Origin: Bacillus sp. SD088
GTDB lineage: Bacteria > Bacillota > Bacilli > Bacillales > Bacillaceae_C
Direction of reading: 5' to 3'
DNA: 64,000 nt
NCBI RefSeq assembly: GCF_017355205.1
Contig: NZ_JADIJK010000026.1
Coordinates: forward strand, 1-64,000
In this document: piece after piece, positions 26,099 to 35,848 of the stretch
Layout of the letters: every line of letters begins with the position of its first letter
How positions within the stretch are numbered: the stretch's first letter is position 1
Notes under the pieces: generated by a model
What the model was told of the DNA's origin: nothing
The model's input: only the letters and a program-made list of their open reading frames with translations
Database searches by the model: none
Position numbers and translations under genes: made by a program

Positions 26099-27416
26099 AA
26101 ACAAATTCCTTTCGTTTACTTGAAGATGGTAAGTTTAATTCTTCTCTATATTTGGCGACTGTCCGCCTGGAAATAGTAATTTTATCATGATTATATAAAT
26201 GTTCGGCTATTTTTTGATCTGATAGGGGCTTTTGTTTATTCTCCTTCTCAATGATGGTTTTAATTAGGATTTTCACTTTTGTTGAGGAGGTATGGCCACC
26301 GTCCTCGACTTTTAATTTGGATGTAAATAACCGCTGCATTTCTAACGTCCCTTTCGGAGTTTGAATCACTTTGTTTTTTACGGCCCGACTAACGGAAGAT
26401 TCATGCATGTTAATTGCATAGGCGATGTCCTTTAATGTTAAGGGTTGTAACATACAAAAGCCATGATCCAAAAATTCCTTTTGTTTATCGACAAGAACAG
26501 CAGCAATTTTCAACAATGTATCCCGGCGTTGTTCGATACTTCTAATCAGCCATTTATATTGGTTATATTTTTTATGGAAATAGTGAGCGGTTTCATTACT
26601 TCGAGATAATATGTCTTTATAGGTTGTGTTCAACCGAATCCCTGGTAGAAAATTGTCATTTAAAGAGACGATATATTCATCATTCTCTTTTACGATCGTA
26701 ATATCAGGAACCATGTATCTTGTCGGACCATACTCAATCCCGATACAAGGCTTAGGTTGGAGTGTTTGGATACAATTTGCAACATCTTTAATGTCATTTA
26801 ACGAAACACGTAATTTCTGTGCAAGCTCTTGCCATTTTTTATGAGCAAATATTTCAAGATGATCACTTATTACTTTTGCGGCTAATTCTTTTTCAGGATA
26901 GTAGACTTTCAATTGTAAAAGCAAGCATTCTTTTAAGTTTCTTGCACCTACGCCTATTGGCTCCAAAGCTTGTAATCTTTTAATATTCCTTTCAACAGTT
27001 GTCTCTGCAATCGATAGATGAGAGGCTACCTCTCGACTACTAATCGTTAAATATCCGTTGGCGTCTAAGCTAAGGATTAAAAACTTTAATATAGAACGAT
27101 CTTTTGTGGATATGTCTAACCATTGGACCTGTTCTAATAGACTTTCTGCTACTCCAGCTTTTTCCTCTGCAACAAAATCTAATGCACTTAGCGATTCATT
27201 ATTTCTTATGGAATTTCTTCTTGGAACCTCATAGGTTTCCTCTATCTGTAACTTTTGTTTCTTTTCCTCTAACTCAATAAGCGGATTTTCCAATGCCTGT
27301 TCTTGGATAAATTGTGTTAATTCCATCGTTGAATACTGTAATAAAGCAATAGCTTGTCTTAGTTCTGTCGTCATGACCAAGTTAGTTGTTTGTTTTTGAA
27401 ATAAACCTAGTTCCAT
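26097..27416 (-). CDS. rpoN: RNA polymerase sigma-54 factor
   Basis: Complete sigma-54 (SigL/RpoN, 439 aa). It has the glutamine/leucine-rich activator-interacting region I (ELRQAIALLQYSTMELTQFI, then QALENPLIEL), the core-binding middle, a helix-turn-helix (LKDIAYAINMHESSVSRAVKNK) and the C-terminal RpoN box ISRRTVAKYREELNLP that reads the -24 element. A GGAGGT ribosome site precedes the ATG. It lies convergent with the sigma-54-dependent hydroxyproline operon and beside its activator, so this locus carries its own sigma factor. Whether the genome has another rpoN cannot be seen. Confidence 0.96.
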   Translation of the reverse strand: MELGLFQKQTTNLVMTTELRQAIALLQYSTMELTQFIQEQALENPLIELEEKKQKLQIEETYEVPRRNSIRNNESLSALDFVAEEKAGVAESLLEQVQWLDISTKDRSILKFLILSLDANGYLTISSREVASHLSIAETTVERNIKRLQALEPIGVGARNLKECLLLQLKVYYPEKELAAKVISDHLEIFAHKKWQELAQKLRVSLNDIKDVANCIQTLQPKPCIGIEYGPTRYMVPDITIVKENDEYIVSLNDNFLPGIRLNTTYKDILSRSNETAHYFHKKYNQYKWLIRSIEQRRDTLLKIAAVLVDKQKEFLDHGFCMLQPLTLKDIAYAINMHESSVSRAVKNKVIQTPKGTLEMQRLFTSKLKVEDGGHTSSTKVKILIKTIIEKENKQKPLSDQKIAEHLYNHDKITISRRTVAKYREELNLPSSSKRKEFV

Positions 27417-27582
27417 TTTTTTACCTCCTCTCTGGATCTATACCTAAATAACCAAATCTTCGGACATTTTTCTATACTATACAATATTCTATACAGTTTT
27501 GCACAATAATTATGCCCATGTATTTGTTTAGTAAGATTGATGGTGGAATCAAAAAATTGGACGGAATCGTTCATTTTCCATA

Positions 27583-27600
27583 ATTGGCATAAGACTTGCA
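27583..27600 (+). promoter_or_regulatory. sigma-54 promoter of the M24 peptidase/GH146 unit
   Basis: Sequence AATTGGCATAAGACTTGC holds GG (27586-27587) and GC (27598-27599) ten bases apart, almost identical to the promoter at 20413. A small dyad TTGAT-N6-ATCAA (27537-27552) lies upstream and could be an activator site. Confidence 0.8.
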
Positions 27601-27649
27601 TGTTTATAAGTGGAGAGTATTAAAAAATAATAAGCGAAGGAGGAATTTG

Positions 27650-28717
27650 ATGTCAATGTTAGAGAAGATGAGAAAACTGCTCGAAAAGCTTCAAATTGAT
27701 GGAATTCTTATTAGTAAGCCGGAAAATGTTCGCTATTTAACGAACTTTACAGGGACATCAGGAGTTGTCATTATTTCACGTACAAAAGCGATTTTTTTGA
27801 CAGATTTCCGTTATGACAAACAAGCTCATGAACAAATCACAGGTTATGAAATCAATATTTGTGGTCAGTCCGCTTCTATGATGGACACAATCGTTCAGCT
27901 TGTGAAAAGCGAAAATATGGGGAAGTTTGGATTTGAGTCAAATTTTGTCACCTATGATTTTTATTTACAATTAAAAGAGAAAGTCGATGTGGAACTTTGT
28001 CCAACGACCAATATTGTTGAAAGTCTTCGTTTGGTCAAGACAGAAATGGAAGTTGAAAAACTGCGGAAAGCAGCTTCAATTGCCGATTTGGCGTTTGAGC
28101 ATATTTTAAACTTTATTCGTCCAGGTGTAACCGAGATTGAGGTTGCAAATGAGTTGGAATTTTGTATGCGAAAAAATGGGGCGACATCCAATTCCTCTAT
28201 CATTATTGTCGCATCTGGATCCCGTTCAGCCCTCCCACATGGTGTTGCCAGTGAAAAAGTGATTGAAAAAGGGGATATGGTCACACTTGATTTTGGTGCA
28301 TTATATGAGGGATACCGGTCAGACATGACGAGAACGGTTGCCGTTGGAGAGCCTCATCCAAAATTAAAAGAAATTTATCAGATTGTTCTAGATGCATTGT
28401 TACAATGTACAGCTACAATCGAATATGGAATGTCTGCAAAACAAGCCGATGCGATCGTTCGTGATTTCATTGAACAACAAGGTTACGGAGACTATTTCGG
28501 TCATGGAGCAGGCCATGGTATTGGGTTAATGATTCATGAAGATCCATTTTTATCACCAAAATCGACTCAAGTTATCCAAACAGGTATGGTCATTACAGTA
28601 GAACCGGGTATTTATCTTCCGGATTTAGGTGGCGTCAGAATTGAAGACGATCTATTCATTAAACAAGACGGAAATGAAATATTAACGAAGTCACCACGAG
28701 ACCTTATCATCCTTTAA
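27650..28717 (+). CDS. Xaa-Pro peptidase (M24 family)
   Basis: Prolidase/aminopeptidase P family metallopeptidase (355 aa, cytoplasmic). The creatinase-type N-domain (ILISKPENVRYLTNFTG) is followed by a pita-bread domain with all five metal ligands: Asp214, Asp225, His289, Glu318 and Glu332. The start at 27650 follows AAGGAGGAA; an upstream in-frame ATG lies in the promoter. It cleaves Xaa-Pro or Xaa-Hyp bonds, and its sigma-54 promoter next to hydroxyproline genes suggests it frees hydroxyproline or proline from imported peptides. The next gene follows after 61 bases. Confidence 0.88.
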   Translation: MSMLEKMRKLLEKLQIDGILISKPENVRYLTNFTGTSGVVIISRTKAIFLTDFRYDKQAHEQITGYEINICGQSASMMDTIVQLVKSENMGKFGFESNFVTYDFYLQLKEKVDVELCPTTNIVESLRLVKTEMEVEKLRKAASIADLAFEHILNFIRPGVTEIEVANELEFCMRKNGATSNSSIIIVASGSRSALPHGVASEKVIEKGDMVTLDFGALYEGYRSDMTRTVAVGEPHPKLKEIYQIVLDALLQCTATIEYGMSAKQADAIVRDFIEQQGYGDYFGHGAGHGIGLMIHEDPFLSPKSTQVIQTGMVITVEPGIYLPDLGGVRIEDDLFIKQDGNEILTKSPRDLIIL

Positions 28718-28778
28718 AAGAAGGATCGGAAATAGATGTAATTCTAAGCGCTCATATTGAATTTACAAGGGGGACCTA

Positions 28779-31079
28779 ATGATGCTAGAAATGAGAATTG
28801 AAACGATGGCAAAACCTTTTCATTTGAAAGATGTCAAAGTGTTGGGTGGACCTTTTAAACATGCGATGGAGTTGAATCGAGATTATTTACTTCAACTTGA
28901 ACCAGATCGATTATTAGCTAGATTTAGAGAGTATGCCGGCCTGGAAGCAAAGGCGCCTCAGTATGAAGGTTGGGAAGCGATGAGCTTATCAGGGCATACA
29001 CTTGGTCATTATTTATCCGCTTGTGCGATGCTTTATGCCTCGTTAGATGATCACCGATTCAAAACACGGGTCGATTATATTGTGGATGAACTTAGTGAAT
29101 GTCAAGAAGCCCATGGCGATGGCTATGTTTCAGGTATTCCAAATGCGAAAGAAGTGTTCCAACAAGTTTCAGAGGGGAAGATTGAATCAAAAGGTTTTGA
29201 TCTAAATGGTTTATGGGCACCCCTTTATACTATCCATAAGTCATTTGCTGGTTTACGTGATTCATTGCATCTTGTTGGGAATACCAAAGCTCTTAACATC
29301 GCTATTAAATTAGCTGACTGGCTCGATTCTATATTTTCAAAACTGGATGAGGAGCAAATGCAAGAAGTAATGGAATGTGAGTTTGGCGGAATAAATGAGG
29401 TGTTGGTCGATTTATATGCTGATACAGGAAATGAGAAATATTTGTATCTTGCTCAACGATTTTGGCATAAGCAGATTCTTGACCCACTTTCTGAGCAGGA
29501 AGATAGTTTGTCAGGAAGACATGCTAATACACAAATTCCTAAGATTATCGGTCTTGCAAGAGAATATGAATTAACGAATGATATGAAACGGAAAGAGACA
29601 GCTGAATTCTTTTGGGAACAGGTTGTTGATCATCATTCTTACGTTACTGGTGGGCATAGTTTTGAAGAATATTTTGGTGCCTCAGATCAGCTTAATGATC
29701 GCCTTGGCCCTCATACGACCGAAACCTGTAATACGTATAATATGTTAAAACTGACGAAACATTTATTTGAATGGAATCGCTCTACAAAAGCAGCCGATTA
29801 TTATGAAAGGGCCCTCTTTAACCATATACTAGCTTCTCAAGATCCACTAGAAGGAGGAGTCACCTATTTTTTGTCATTGGATATGGGAGGGTACAAGGAT
29901 TATAACCATAAGTTTGATCATTTTACATGTTGTGTTGGCACCGGAATGGAAAATCATGCGAGCTATGGAAATAGCATTTACTTCCATAATGGAGACCAAT
30001 TATATGTGAATCAATATATTCCATCTGCTCTTAATTGGAGTGATAAAGGAGTGAAAGTAATTCAGGAAACAGAATATCCAGAAGAAAATGATATTCATAT
30101 CCGCGTACAATGTACGAAGCCTGAAAAATTCACCATGAATATCCGTTACCCCTATTGGGCAGAACAAGGTATTTTAATCAAAATAAACGATGAACGGTAT
30201 GAAACGAACTCCCAACCCGGAAGTTTTATTGAGATTGAACGAGTCTGGGATAATAATGATAGAGTGGAAATTAAGATTCCGATGACATTGCGTCTCGAAA
30301 GGATGCCGGATAATCCGAAGAGAGTCGCCATTATGTATGGACCGCTCGTACTTGCCGGGGAATTGGGTCCGTTGGGTGATCCGGAAGCAACTGACTTTTT
30401 GTATACACCTGTCTTAATCCCTGAAGGAAAATCCTTATCTGGATGGATTCAGCCTGTACAGGAAAAAACAAATACTTTCCGAACGGTTCAAGCGGGTTAT
30501 CCAAGAGATATTGAACTTTATCCGTTCTACCGCATGCATGATAAAATGTATTCGGTTTACTGGGATTTGTTTACGCAAGAAGAATGGGAAAAGCGTCAAA
30601 AGGATTATCTTCATGCTCGAAAACAGATGAATATTCTAGAAAAGGCAACAATCGATTATGTTCAGCCTGGGGAAATGCAACCAGAACGTGACCATCATTT
30701 TGATGGGGACAATACACGGGTTGGTGCCTTGCAAAGTAGGAATAGTAGGACGGCTTATGGTGGGGGATGGTTTTCCTTTGATCTGAAGGTAGATCATCAA
30801 GAAGAAATGATGTTGGTCATCACCCATGCAAAAGAATTACAAAGAAGAGAAACGGAATTTGATATTTTTATTAATGACAATCATTTAACGGTACAACCAA
30901 CCGAAGGTTTTCATGAGACATCTAGGTTTTATAATGTCAACTATGTTATTCCTCCAAAGTTTTACAAAGATAGTAGTCGTATAACTGTAAAATTCCAAGC
31001 CCATCCTCGGGGGAGAGTAAGGCGGGTTTTCGGCTTGCGGATGGTCAATAAGAATGTATATACAAACATAAAAAGATGA
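28779..31079 (+). CDS. GH146/GH127-type beta-L-arabinofuranosidase
   Basis: Large DUF1680-superfamily glycosidase (766 aa, no signal peptide). The N-terminal alpha/alpha barrel starts with FHLKDVKVLGGPF and has WEAMSLSGHTLGHYLSA. The zinc/catalytic motif is preserved: Glu315 and Cys317 in TETCNTYN, and Cys384-Cys385 in FTCCVGTGMENH. C-terminal beta domains follow. Length and the CCVGTG motif point to the GH146 branch rather than HypBA1-type GH127. It should remove beta-L-arabinofuranose from plant glycans inside the cell. It probably shares a transcript with the M24 peptidase 61 bases upstream. ATG 28782 is an equally good start. Confidence 0.82.
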   Translation: MMLEMRIETMAKPFHLKDVKVLGGPFKHAMELNRDYLLQLEPDRLLARFREYAGLEAKAPQYEGWEAMSLSGHTLGHYLSACAMLYASLDDHRFKTRVDYIVDELSECQEAHGDGYVSGIPNAKEVFQQVSEGKIESKGFDLNGLWAPLYTIHKSFAGLRDSLHLVGNTKALNIAIKLADWLDSIFSKLDEEQMQEVMECEFGGINEVLVDLYADTGNEKYLYLAQRFWHKQILDPLSEQEDSLSGRHANTQIPKIIGLAREYELTNDMKRKETAEFFWEQVVDHHSYVTGGHSFEEYFGASDQLNDRLGPHTTETCNTYNMLKLTKHLFEWNRSTKAADYYERALFNHILASQDPLEGGVTYFLSLDMGGYKDYNHKFDHFTCCVGTGMENHASYGNSIYFHNGDQLYVNQYIPSALNWSDKGVKVIQETEYPEENDIHIRVQCTKPEKFTMNIRYPYWAEQGILIKINDERYETNSQPGSFIEIERVWDNNDRVEIKIPMTLRLERMPDNPKRVAIMYGPLVLAGELGPLGDPEATDFLYTPVLIPEGKSLSGWIQPVQEKTNTFRTVQAGYPRDIELYPFYRMHDKMYSVYWDLFTQEEWEKRQKDYLHARKQMNILEKATIDYVQPGEMQPERDHHFDGDNTRVGALQSRNSRTAYGGGWFSFDLKVDHQEEMMLVITHAKELQRRETEFDIFINDNHLTVQPTEGFHETSRFYNVNYVIPPKFYKDSSRITVKFQAHPRGRVRRVFGLRMVNKNVYTNIKR

Positions 31080-31087
31080 GATTTATT

Positions 31088-31134
31088 GGAAGGGAGTGTA
31101 GGCAAGCAAACTAACTACATTCCTTTCTTTTTTT
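31088..31134 (+). terminator. rho-independent terminator
   Basis: Stem GGAAGGGAGTGTAG against CTACATTCCTTTC (with G-U pairs) followed by a run of T, nine bases after the glycosidase stop. Confidence 0.75.
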
Positions 31135-31487
31135 GATCCTTATCAACGTATAAAAGAATGGTTGAAAAATAAGCTGTCAAATAGTTTAGAATAAAAAAGT
31201 TTATGTGTACAAATTTGTAGTCCTCTTTTGATTATTTCCTTTTTTAAAAAGGGTTCATATAGAAATTTTATTCTTTAGGATAGATGGAGTGGATTGCTAT
31301 TTCCCTCTATTTTTCTTTTGGCATGAAAAATGCAAGTAATCATAGCAAAGAAAAAAAGAAAGGTGGCCGAAGTTTAAAAGAACAGTAAGCGAATCCAGGG
31401 CGGAACATAGTGAAAGCACATTGAAATCAAATAAGACTACCGGAGTTAAGTAACCATTTCATTGATTTTCCAATTGGAGGTTGTGGC
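31135..31487. other. intergenic region carrying the GH127 operon promoter
   Basis: AT-rich, no gene seen. It holds a sigma-54 promoter (31318-31335) and a leader of about 140 bases ending in the TTGGAGGTTG ribosome site of the GH127 gene. Confidence 0.6.
31318..31335 (+). promoter_or_regulatory. sigma-54 promoter of the GH127/ABC operon
   Basis: TTGGCATGAAAAATGCAA has GG (31320-31321) and GC (31332-31333) exactly ten bases apart and shares TTGGCAT with the two other sigma-54 promoters of the window. The -12 element is ATGCA instead of TTGCA, a tolerated variation. It lies about 150 bases before the GH127 start. Confidence 0.75.
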
Positions 31488-33398
31488 ATGAAAAGCACAA
31501 AAGTACAAAAGGTGAAGCCAATCGATCACGAAAAAGTGATTTTTAAAGATCGTTTTTGGGCGCCAAGAATAAAAATCAATCGGGAACGTACTATACCATT
31601 TCAATATGAACAATGTAAAACGACAGGGAGAATTGAAGCGTTTCATCTACAGTGGAAGCCAGGAGATCAACCTGAACCACATCCTTTTTGGGATTCAGAT
31701 ATAGCGAAGTGGATTGAGGCTGCAAGTTATAGTCTAGCGACACATCCAGATCCGGAATTGGAGGCACTTATTGATGAAGTGATTGAAGTTATTGCCAGTG
31801 CCCAACAACCTGATGGCTATTTAAATATTTACTTCACCGTTGTAAAGCCGAATGATAGATGGACAGATTTAAGGGATGCTTATGAACTGTATTGTGCAGG
31901 GCATTTGATTGAGGCGGGGGTCGCTCATTATCGCGCAACCAATAAACGAACACTTCTTGATATCGTATGCAAATATGCGGATTATATTGATTCAGTCTTT
32001 GGTGGGGATCCCGGACAGATTCGTGGTTATCCTGGGCATGAAGAGATTGAATTAGCGCTTGTAAAGCTTTATCGGGCAACTGATGAAGAGAGATATTTAA
32101 AATTAAGCCAGTTTTTCGTAGATGAAAGAGGGCAGGATCCCCATTACTTTGAATTGGAAGAAAAACAGAGGGGGAATTCAGGGTACTTTGGCCATATCGC
32201 TGATCACTTTGGAGATCGAAAGGAATATAATCAATCCCATAAACCTGTCAGAGAACAAACTGAAGTGACAGGGCATTCGGTGCGAGCGATGTACTTATAC
32301 TCAGCCATGGCGGATTTAGCCTATGAAATGGATGATTCATCACTGCTTCAAGCTTGTATTAGGTTATGGGAAAATATGTATACAAAGAAAATGTATATTA
32401 CAGGTGGAATTGGATCCTCTGGCGAGAATGAAGGTTTTGCAAAGGCATATGATTTGCCGAATAGATCGTATGCAGAAACATGTGCAGCGGTGGGAGTGGT
32501 TTTATGGAATCATCGGATGTTGCAACTGGATTGTGACCGCAAATATGCCGATCTGATGGAACGTGCTCTTTATAATGGCGTGATGAGTGGCATTTCATTA
32601 GATGGAAAGCGCTTTTTTTACGTCAATCCATTGGAAAGTGAGGGGGATATTCATCGCCGAGAATGGTTTGGAGTAGCATGCTGCCCACCAAATATTGCAA
32701 GATTGCTAGCATCTTTAGGGCAATATGTCTATTCATACGATGATGGAAACATCCACGTGCATCTGTATACAGCGAGTCAATCGAAATTGAAGATGAAGAA
32801 TCAGTCCGTAACCTTAACACAAACAACGAATTACCCGTGGGATCCAGCAATAACGATCACCCCTAATATGGAACAATCAGCACAATTTGCTTTGAAACTG
32901 CGAATTCCTGGGTGGTGCGATCAGGCAATCATTAAGGTAAATGGAAAAGTGTTGGACTATAAGGAAAGAGATTTAGAAAAAGGGTATTTATCGATTGAAA
33001 GAATTTGGAATACTGAAGACATGGTGAATATTGAATTTGCCATGTCAGTGACTAGAATCTATGCACATCCTAATATTCGGGAAAATATCGGAAGAACTGC
33101 CTTACAAAGAGGGCCGCTCGTTTATTGTATAGAAGGTGCAGACCATGATGTACCTCTTCATCGAATATTTTTAGAGAAAGAGGCCCCACTGCAAATTGAG
33201 TATGAGGAAGATTTACTAAATGGCATTGCGACCATTCAAGGAAACGCTTTATATTATGATGAATCCGGTTGGGAAGAAAGTTTATATAAAAATGAAAGGC
33301 CTAAAATGAAGCCGACAATAATAAAAGCCATTCCTTATTATGCATGGGATAATCGCACGCCTGGGGAAATGACCGTTTGGGTGAATGAAATAGAGTAA
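31488..33398 (+). CDS. GH127 beta-L-arabinofuranosidase (HypBA1-like)
   Basis: Cytoplasmic GH127 enzyme (636 aa), close in length to the 658-residue HypBA1 of Bifidobacterium longum, which removes beta-L-arabinofuranose from hydroxyproline-linked arabinosides. The zinc-cysteine active site is present: Glu330 and Cys332 in YAETCAAVG and the pair Cys398-Cys399 in GVACCPPNIARL, with a further acid at Glu313 or Glu315 in SGENEGFAKAYDLP. An alpha/alpha barrel is followed by beta-sandwich domains. It opens an operon with a binding protein and two permeases under a predicted sigma-54 promoter, which suggests arabinoside import and cleavage linked to hydroxyproline use. Confidence 0.9.
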   Translation: MKSTKVQKVKPIDHEKVIFKDRFWAPRIKINRERTIPFQYEQCKTTGRIEAFHLQWKPGDQPEPHPFWDSDIAKWIEAASYSLATHPDPELEALIDEVIEVIASAQQPDGYLNIYFTVVKPNDRWTDLRDAYELYCAGHLIEAGVAHYRATNKRTLLDIVCKYADYIDSVFGGDPGQIRGYPGHEEIELALVKLYRATDEERYLKLSQFFVDERGQDPHYFELEEKQRGNSGYFGHIADHFGDRKEYNQSHKPVREQTEVTGHSVRAMYLYSAMADLAYEMDDSSLLQACIRLWENMYTKKMYITGGIGSSGENEGFAKAYDLPNRSYAETCAAVGVVLWNHRMLQLDCDRKYADLMERALYNGVMSGISLDGKRFFYVNPLESEGDIHRREWFGVACCPPNIARLLASLGQYVYSYDDGNIHVHLYTASQSKLKMKNQSVTLTQTTNYPWDPAITITPNMEQSAQFALKLRIPGWCDQAIIKVNGKVLDYKERDLEKGYLSIERIWNTEDMVNIEFAMSVTRIYAHPNIRENIGRTALQRGPLVYCIEGADHDVPLHRIFLEKEAPLQIEYEEDLLNGIATIQGNALYYDESGWEESLYKNERPKMKPTIIKAIPYYAWDNRTPGEMTVWVNEIE

Positions 33399-33470
33399 AG
33401 AGGACAAAACTAGCAGCCTTTTCTATAAAAAGGATGTCAGTATAAATTTGTTTAACAGGGGGAGTAATTG

Positions 33471-34847
33471 ATGAGATTTATCCGACAGTTCTTTTTGGTT
33501 GTGGTAGCTGCGCTATTGGTTTCATTCATTGTGGGATGTAGTGGATCGGAAACGGCGGGAAAAAAAGGGGATGTTTCGTTGACAATGACGTATTGGGGCG
33601 GTCCGCTTGAAAAGGAATCGGTTGAGGGGCTGATTAAAACATTTAATGAACAACATGACGATATTCAGGTGAAAGCACAGCAGGTTAACGAGGGCTACAT
33701 TGAAAAACTGACATCACAGGCTGCCTCTAACAAATTGCCCGATTTCGGTTATTTTCCAGAAGGTAGCTTACCGGCATGGCTAGAAAATGGCCGAATTAAG
33801 GATGTTTCTGAGCTATATGAATCTGGTGAGATTGGAAACAAACTGTCTTATTCGATTTTTCAATTTGAAGAAGATGGACCAATCGGTGGATCAAGTGTTG
33901 CGAACGAGACGAATAACATCTATTACAATAAGGAATTTTTTGATGAACAAGGTGTGGAATATCCTCCTACAAAAGCAGAAGATGCCTGGACGTGGGAAGA
34001 ATTTATCGAAGTTGCACGGAAGTTTACAGTGGACCGCAAGGGAAATCACCCAGGTGAATCAGGATTTGATCCAAAAAATATTGAAACATATGGTGTAAGT
34101 AATTTCACTTATTTCTATGAAAACTTTTTACTGCTTAATGAAGGCGGTATCATTTCTGAAGATGGTAAAACTATTTTGCTAGGGAGTAAGAATACCATTG
34201 ATGCATTACAAGCAATTCAAGATTTAATGTATGTTGAAAACGTTATGCCAAAGCCTTCCCAATTATCAACCCTTCCTTCAACAGATACGGCATTATTGAC
34301 TGGTAGGGTAGCGATGAATATAGATGGCCAATGGGCAATGCAAGAACTTGGAAAAGCAAAGAAAGAAAAATCATTGGATTTAGGAATTGGAGTTTTACCG
34401 AAGATGAAAAGGGCGGTCACACTGACGACCGGAACGCCGATAGTCGTCTTTAATACCGATACTACAAATGAACATTGGGAGGAAACAAAGACATTCTTGA
34501 CATTCATTATGGATCCTGAAAATAGTTTGCCATTGATTCAAGGGGGGCTGTGGATGCCAAATGAGGAATCGTGGTATACGGATGAAGAATTGATAAAAAA
34601 ATGGACCGATACAGAGATCCATCCAGAAGAATATAAAGAAGCTGTTATTGATTGGGGATTGAATCATGTTGTCCAAAATCCGAACTACTATTGGGGTGAT
34701 CGCTCGAAGGCATCAACGATTATTAATCCTGGCTTAGATCAAATCTGGAATAATCAAAAGTCTGCCAAAGATGTGATTCTTAACGATATTTTACCGAAGT
34801 TGAAAGGTGAATTTGGCGATAAATACGAGTATGCAGAATACGAATAA
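33471..34847 (+). CDS. ABC sugar transporter solute-binding lipoprotein
   Basis: Extracytoplasmic sugar-binding lipoprotein of importer 3 (458 aa). The lipobox IVGC places the lipidated Cys at residue 23, followed by a SGSETAGKKG linker and the family-1 opening LTMTYWGGPL. A TTG at 33468 is in frame, but the AGGGGGAG site fits the ATG at 33471 better. The product lies between GH127 and its permeases, so the likely ligand is an arabinose-containing oligosaccharide or glycopeptide. Confidence 0.9.
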   Translation: MRFIRQFFLVVVAALLVSFIVGCSGSETAGKKGDVSLTMTYWGGPLEKESVEGLIKTFNEQHDDIQVKAQQVNEGYIEKLTSQAASNKLPDFGYFPEGSLPAWLENGRIKDVSELYESGEIGNKLSYSIFQFEEDGPIGGSSVANETNNIYYNKEFFDEQGVEYPPTKAEDAWTWEEFIEVARKFTVDRKGNHPGESGFDPKNIETYGVSNFTYFYENFLLLNEGGIISEDGKTILLGSKNTIDALQAIQDLMYVENVMPKPSQLSTLPSTDTALLTGRVAMNIDGQWAMQELGKAKKEKSLDLGIGVLPKMKRAVTLTTGTPIVVFNTDTTNEHWEETKTFLTFIMDPENSLPLIQGGLWMPNEESWYTDEELIKKWTDTEIHPEEYKEAVIDWGLNHVVQNPNYYWGDRSKASTIINPGLDQIWNNQKSAKDVILNDILPKLKGEFGDKYEYAEYE

Positions 34848-34896
34848 TCATTTTTCTCGTGCCATGTTGTGAAGAATGAAGGGGACGGTGATTTTC

Positions 34897-35847
34897 TTGA
34901 AATTGGAGAATGAAACAGTAGCGGTATCTAAAATCAAGCCTTCCAAACGAAAAAAAAAATTCATGAGTATTAAAAAACAGGAAGCCATTGTTGGATATGT
35001 GTTTGCCTTGCCGGCTATTCTAGGCATTCTAATTTGGACAGTTTTTCCATTGATTGCCAGCCTAGTCTTAAGTTTTACTGATTGGACGGCACTTGGATCT
35101 TTTAATTGGGTTGGTCTAGATAACTTTTATGAAATTTTCGTCAATGATATCTTTTTTAAAAAATCTATTATTGTCACATTCTATTTCGCCTTTGGGAGTA
35201 CTTTTTTCACTCTAATTGCTGCTTTATTTGTAGCTTTATTGATGAATATGAAGGTGAAAGGACAGGCGTTTTTCAGGACGATATATTATTTGCCTGTTCT
35301 TGTCCCTGCAGTGGCCTCTAATATTTTGTGGGTATGGCTTTTTAATCCGGACTTTGGTTTGTTTAATACAATTTTAAAATTCCTTCATTTGCCGACATCG
35401 ATGTGGATTTATGATGAGAAAACAGCTATTCCTTCACTTATATTAATGAGTGTGTGGGGATTAGGGGGGACTGCGTTAATCTTTTTGGCTGGTTTACAAG
35501 ATGTTCCAAAAGATTTACATGAAGCAGTGGAAATTGATGGGGGAAATGGGTGGCATAAGCTGCGGTATGTCACCATCCCCTCGTTAACTCCTATTATATT
35601 TTTTAATTTAATCATGGGACTGATTGGTTCATTTCAAGCCTTTACACAAGCATACATTATGACAGAAGGTGGGCCTAATAATTCTACTTTGTTTTACGTT
35701 TTATTAATTTATCGAACCGCTTTCCAACAAAATGATTTTGGCTATGCAAGTGCACTCGCATGGATTTTGTTTGTGATCATCGGCTTTTTCACATTACTAA
35801 TATTTAGAAGCTCGAAATCATGGGTTTACTATGGAGGTGGAAAATAA
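34897..35847 (+). CDS. ABC sugar permease, MalF/UgpA type
   Basis: Membrane subunit of importer 3 with six predicted helices, the loop LHEAVEIDGGNGWHKLRY (EAA motif) and an ending SSKSWVYYGGGK. Two starts compete: ATG 34876 with a weak site, or TTG 34897 placed five bases after GGTGA; I favour the TTG. The leading 40 residues are basic and cytoplasmic. It is translated just before the partner permease, which overlaps its 3' end. Confidence 0.87.
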   Translation: MKLENETVAVSKIKPSKRKKKFMSIKKQEAIVGYVFALPAILGILIWTVFPLIASLVLSFTDWTALGSFNWVGLDNFYEIFVNDIFFKKSIIVTFYFAFGSTFFTLIAALFVALLMNMKVKGQAFFRTIYYLPVLVPAVASNILWVWLFNPDFGLFNTILKFLHLPTSMWIYDEKTAIPSLILMSVWGLGGTALIFLAGLQDVPKDLHEAVEIDGGNGWHKLRYVTIPSLTPIIFFNLIMGLIGSFQAFTQAYIMTEGGPNNSTLFYVLLIYRTAFQQNDFGYASALAWILFVIIGFFTLLIFRSSKSWVYYGGGK

Positions 35848-35848
35848 T

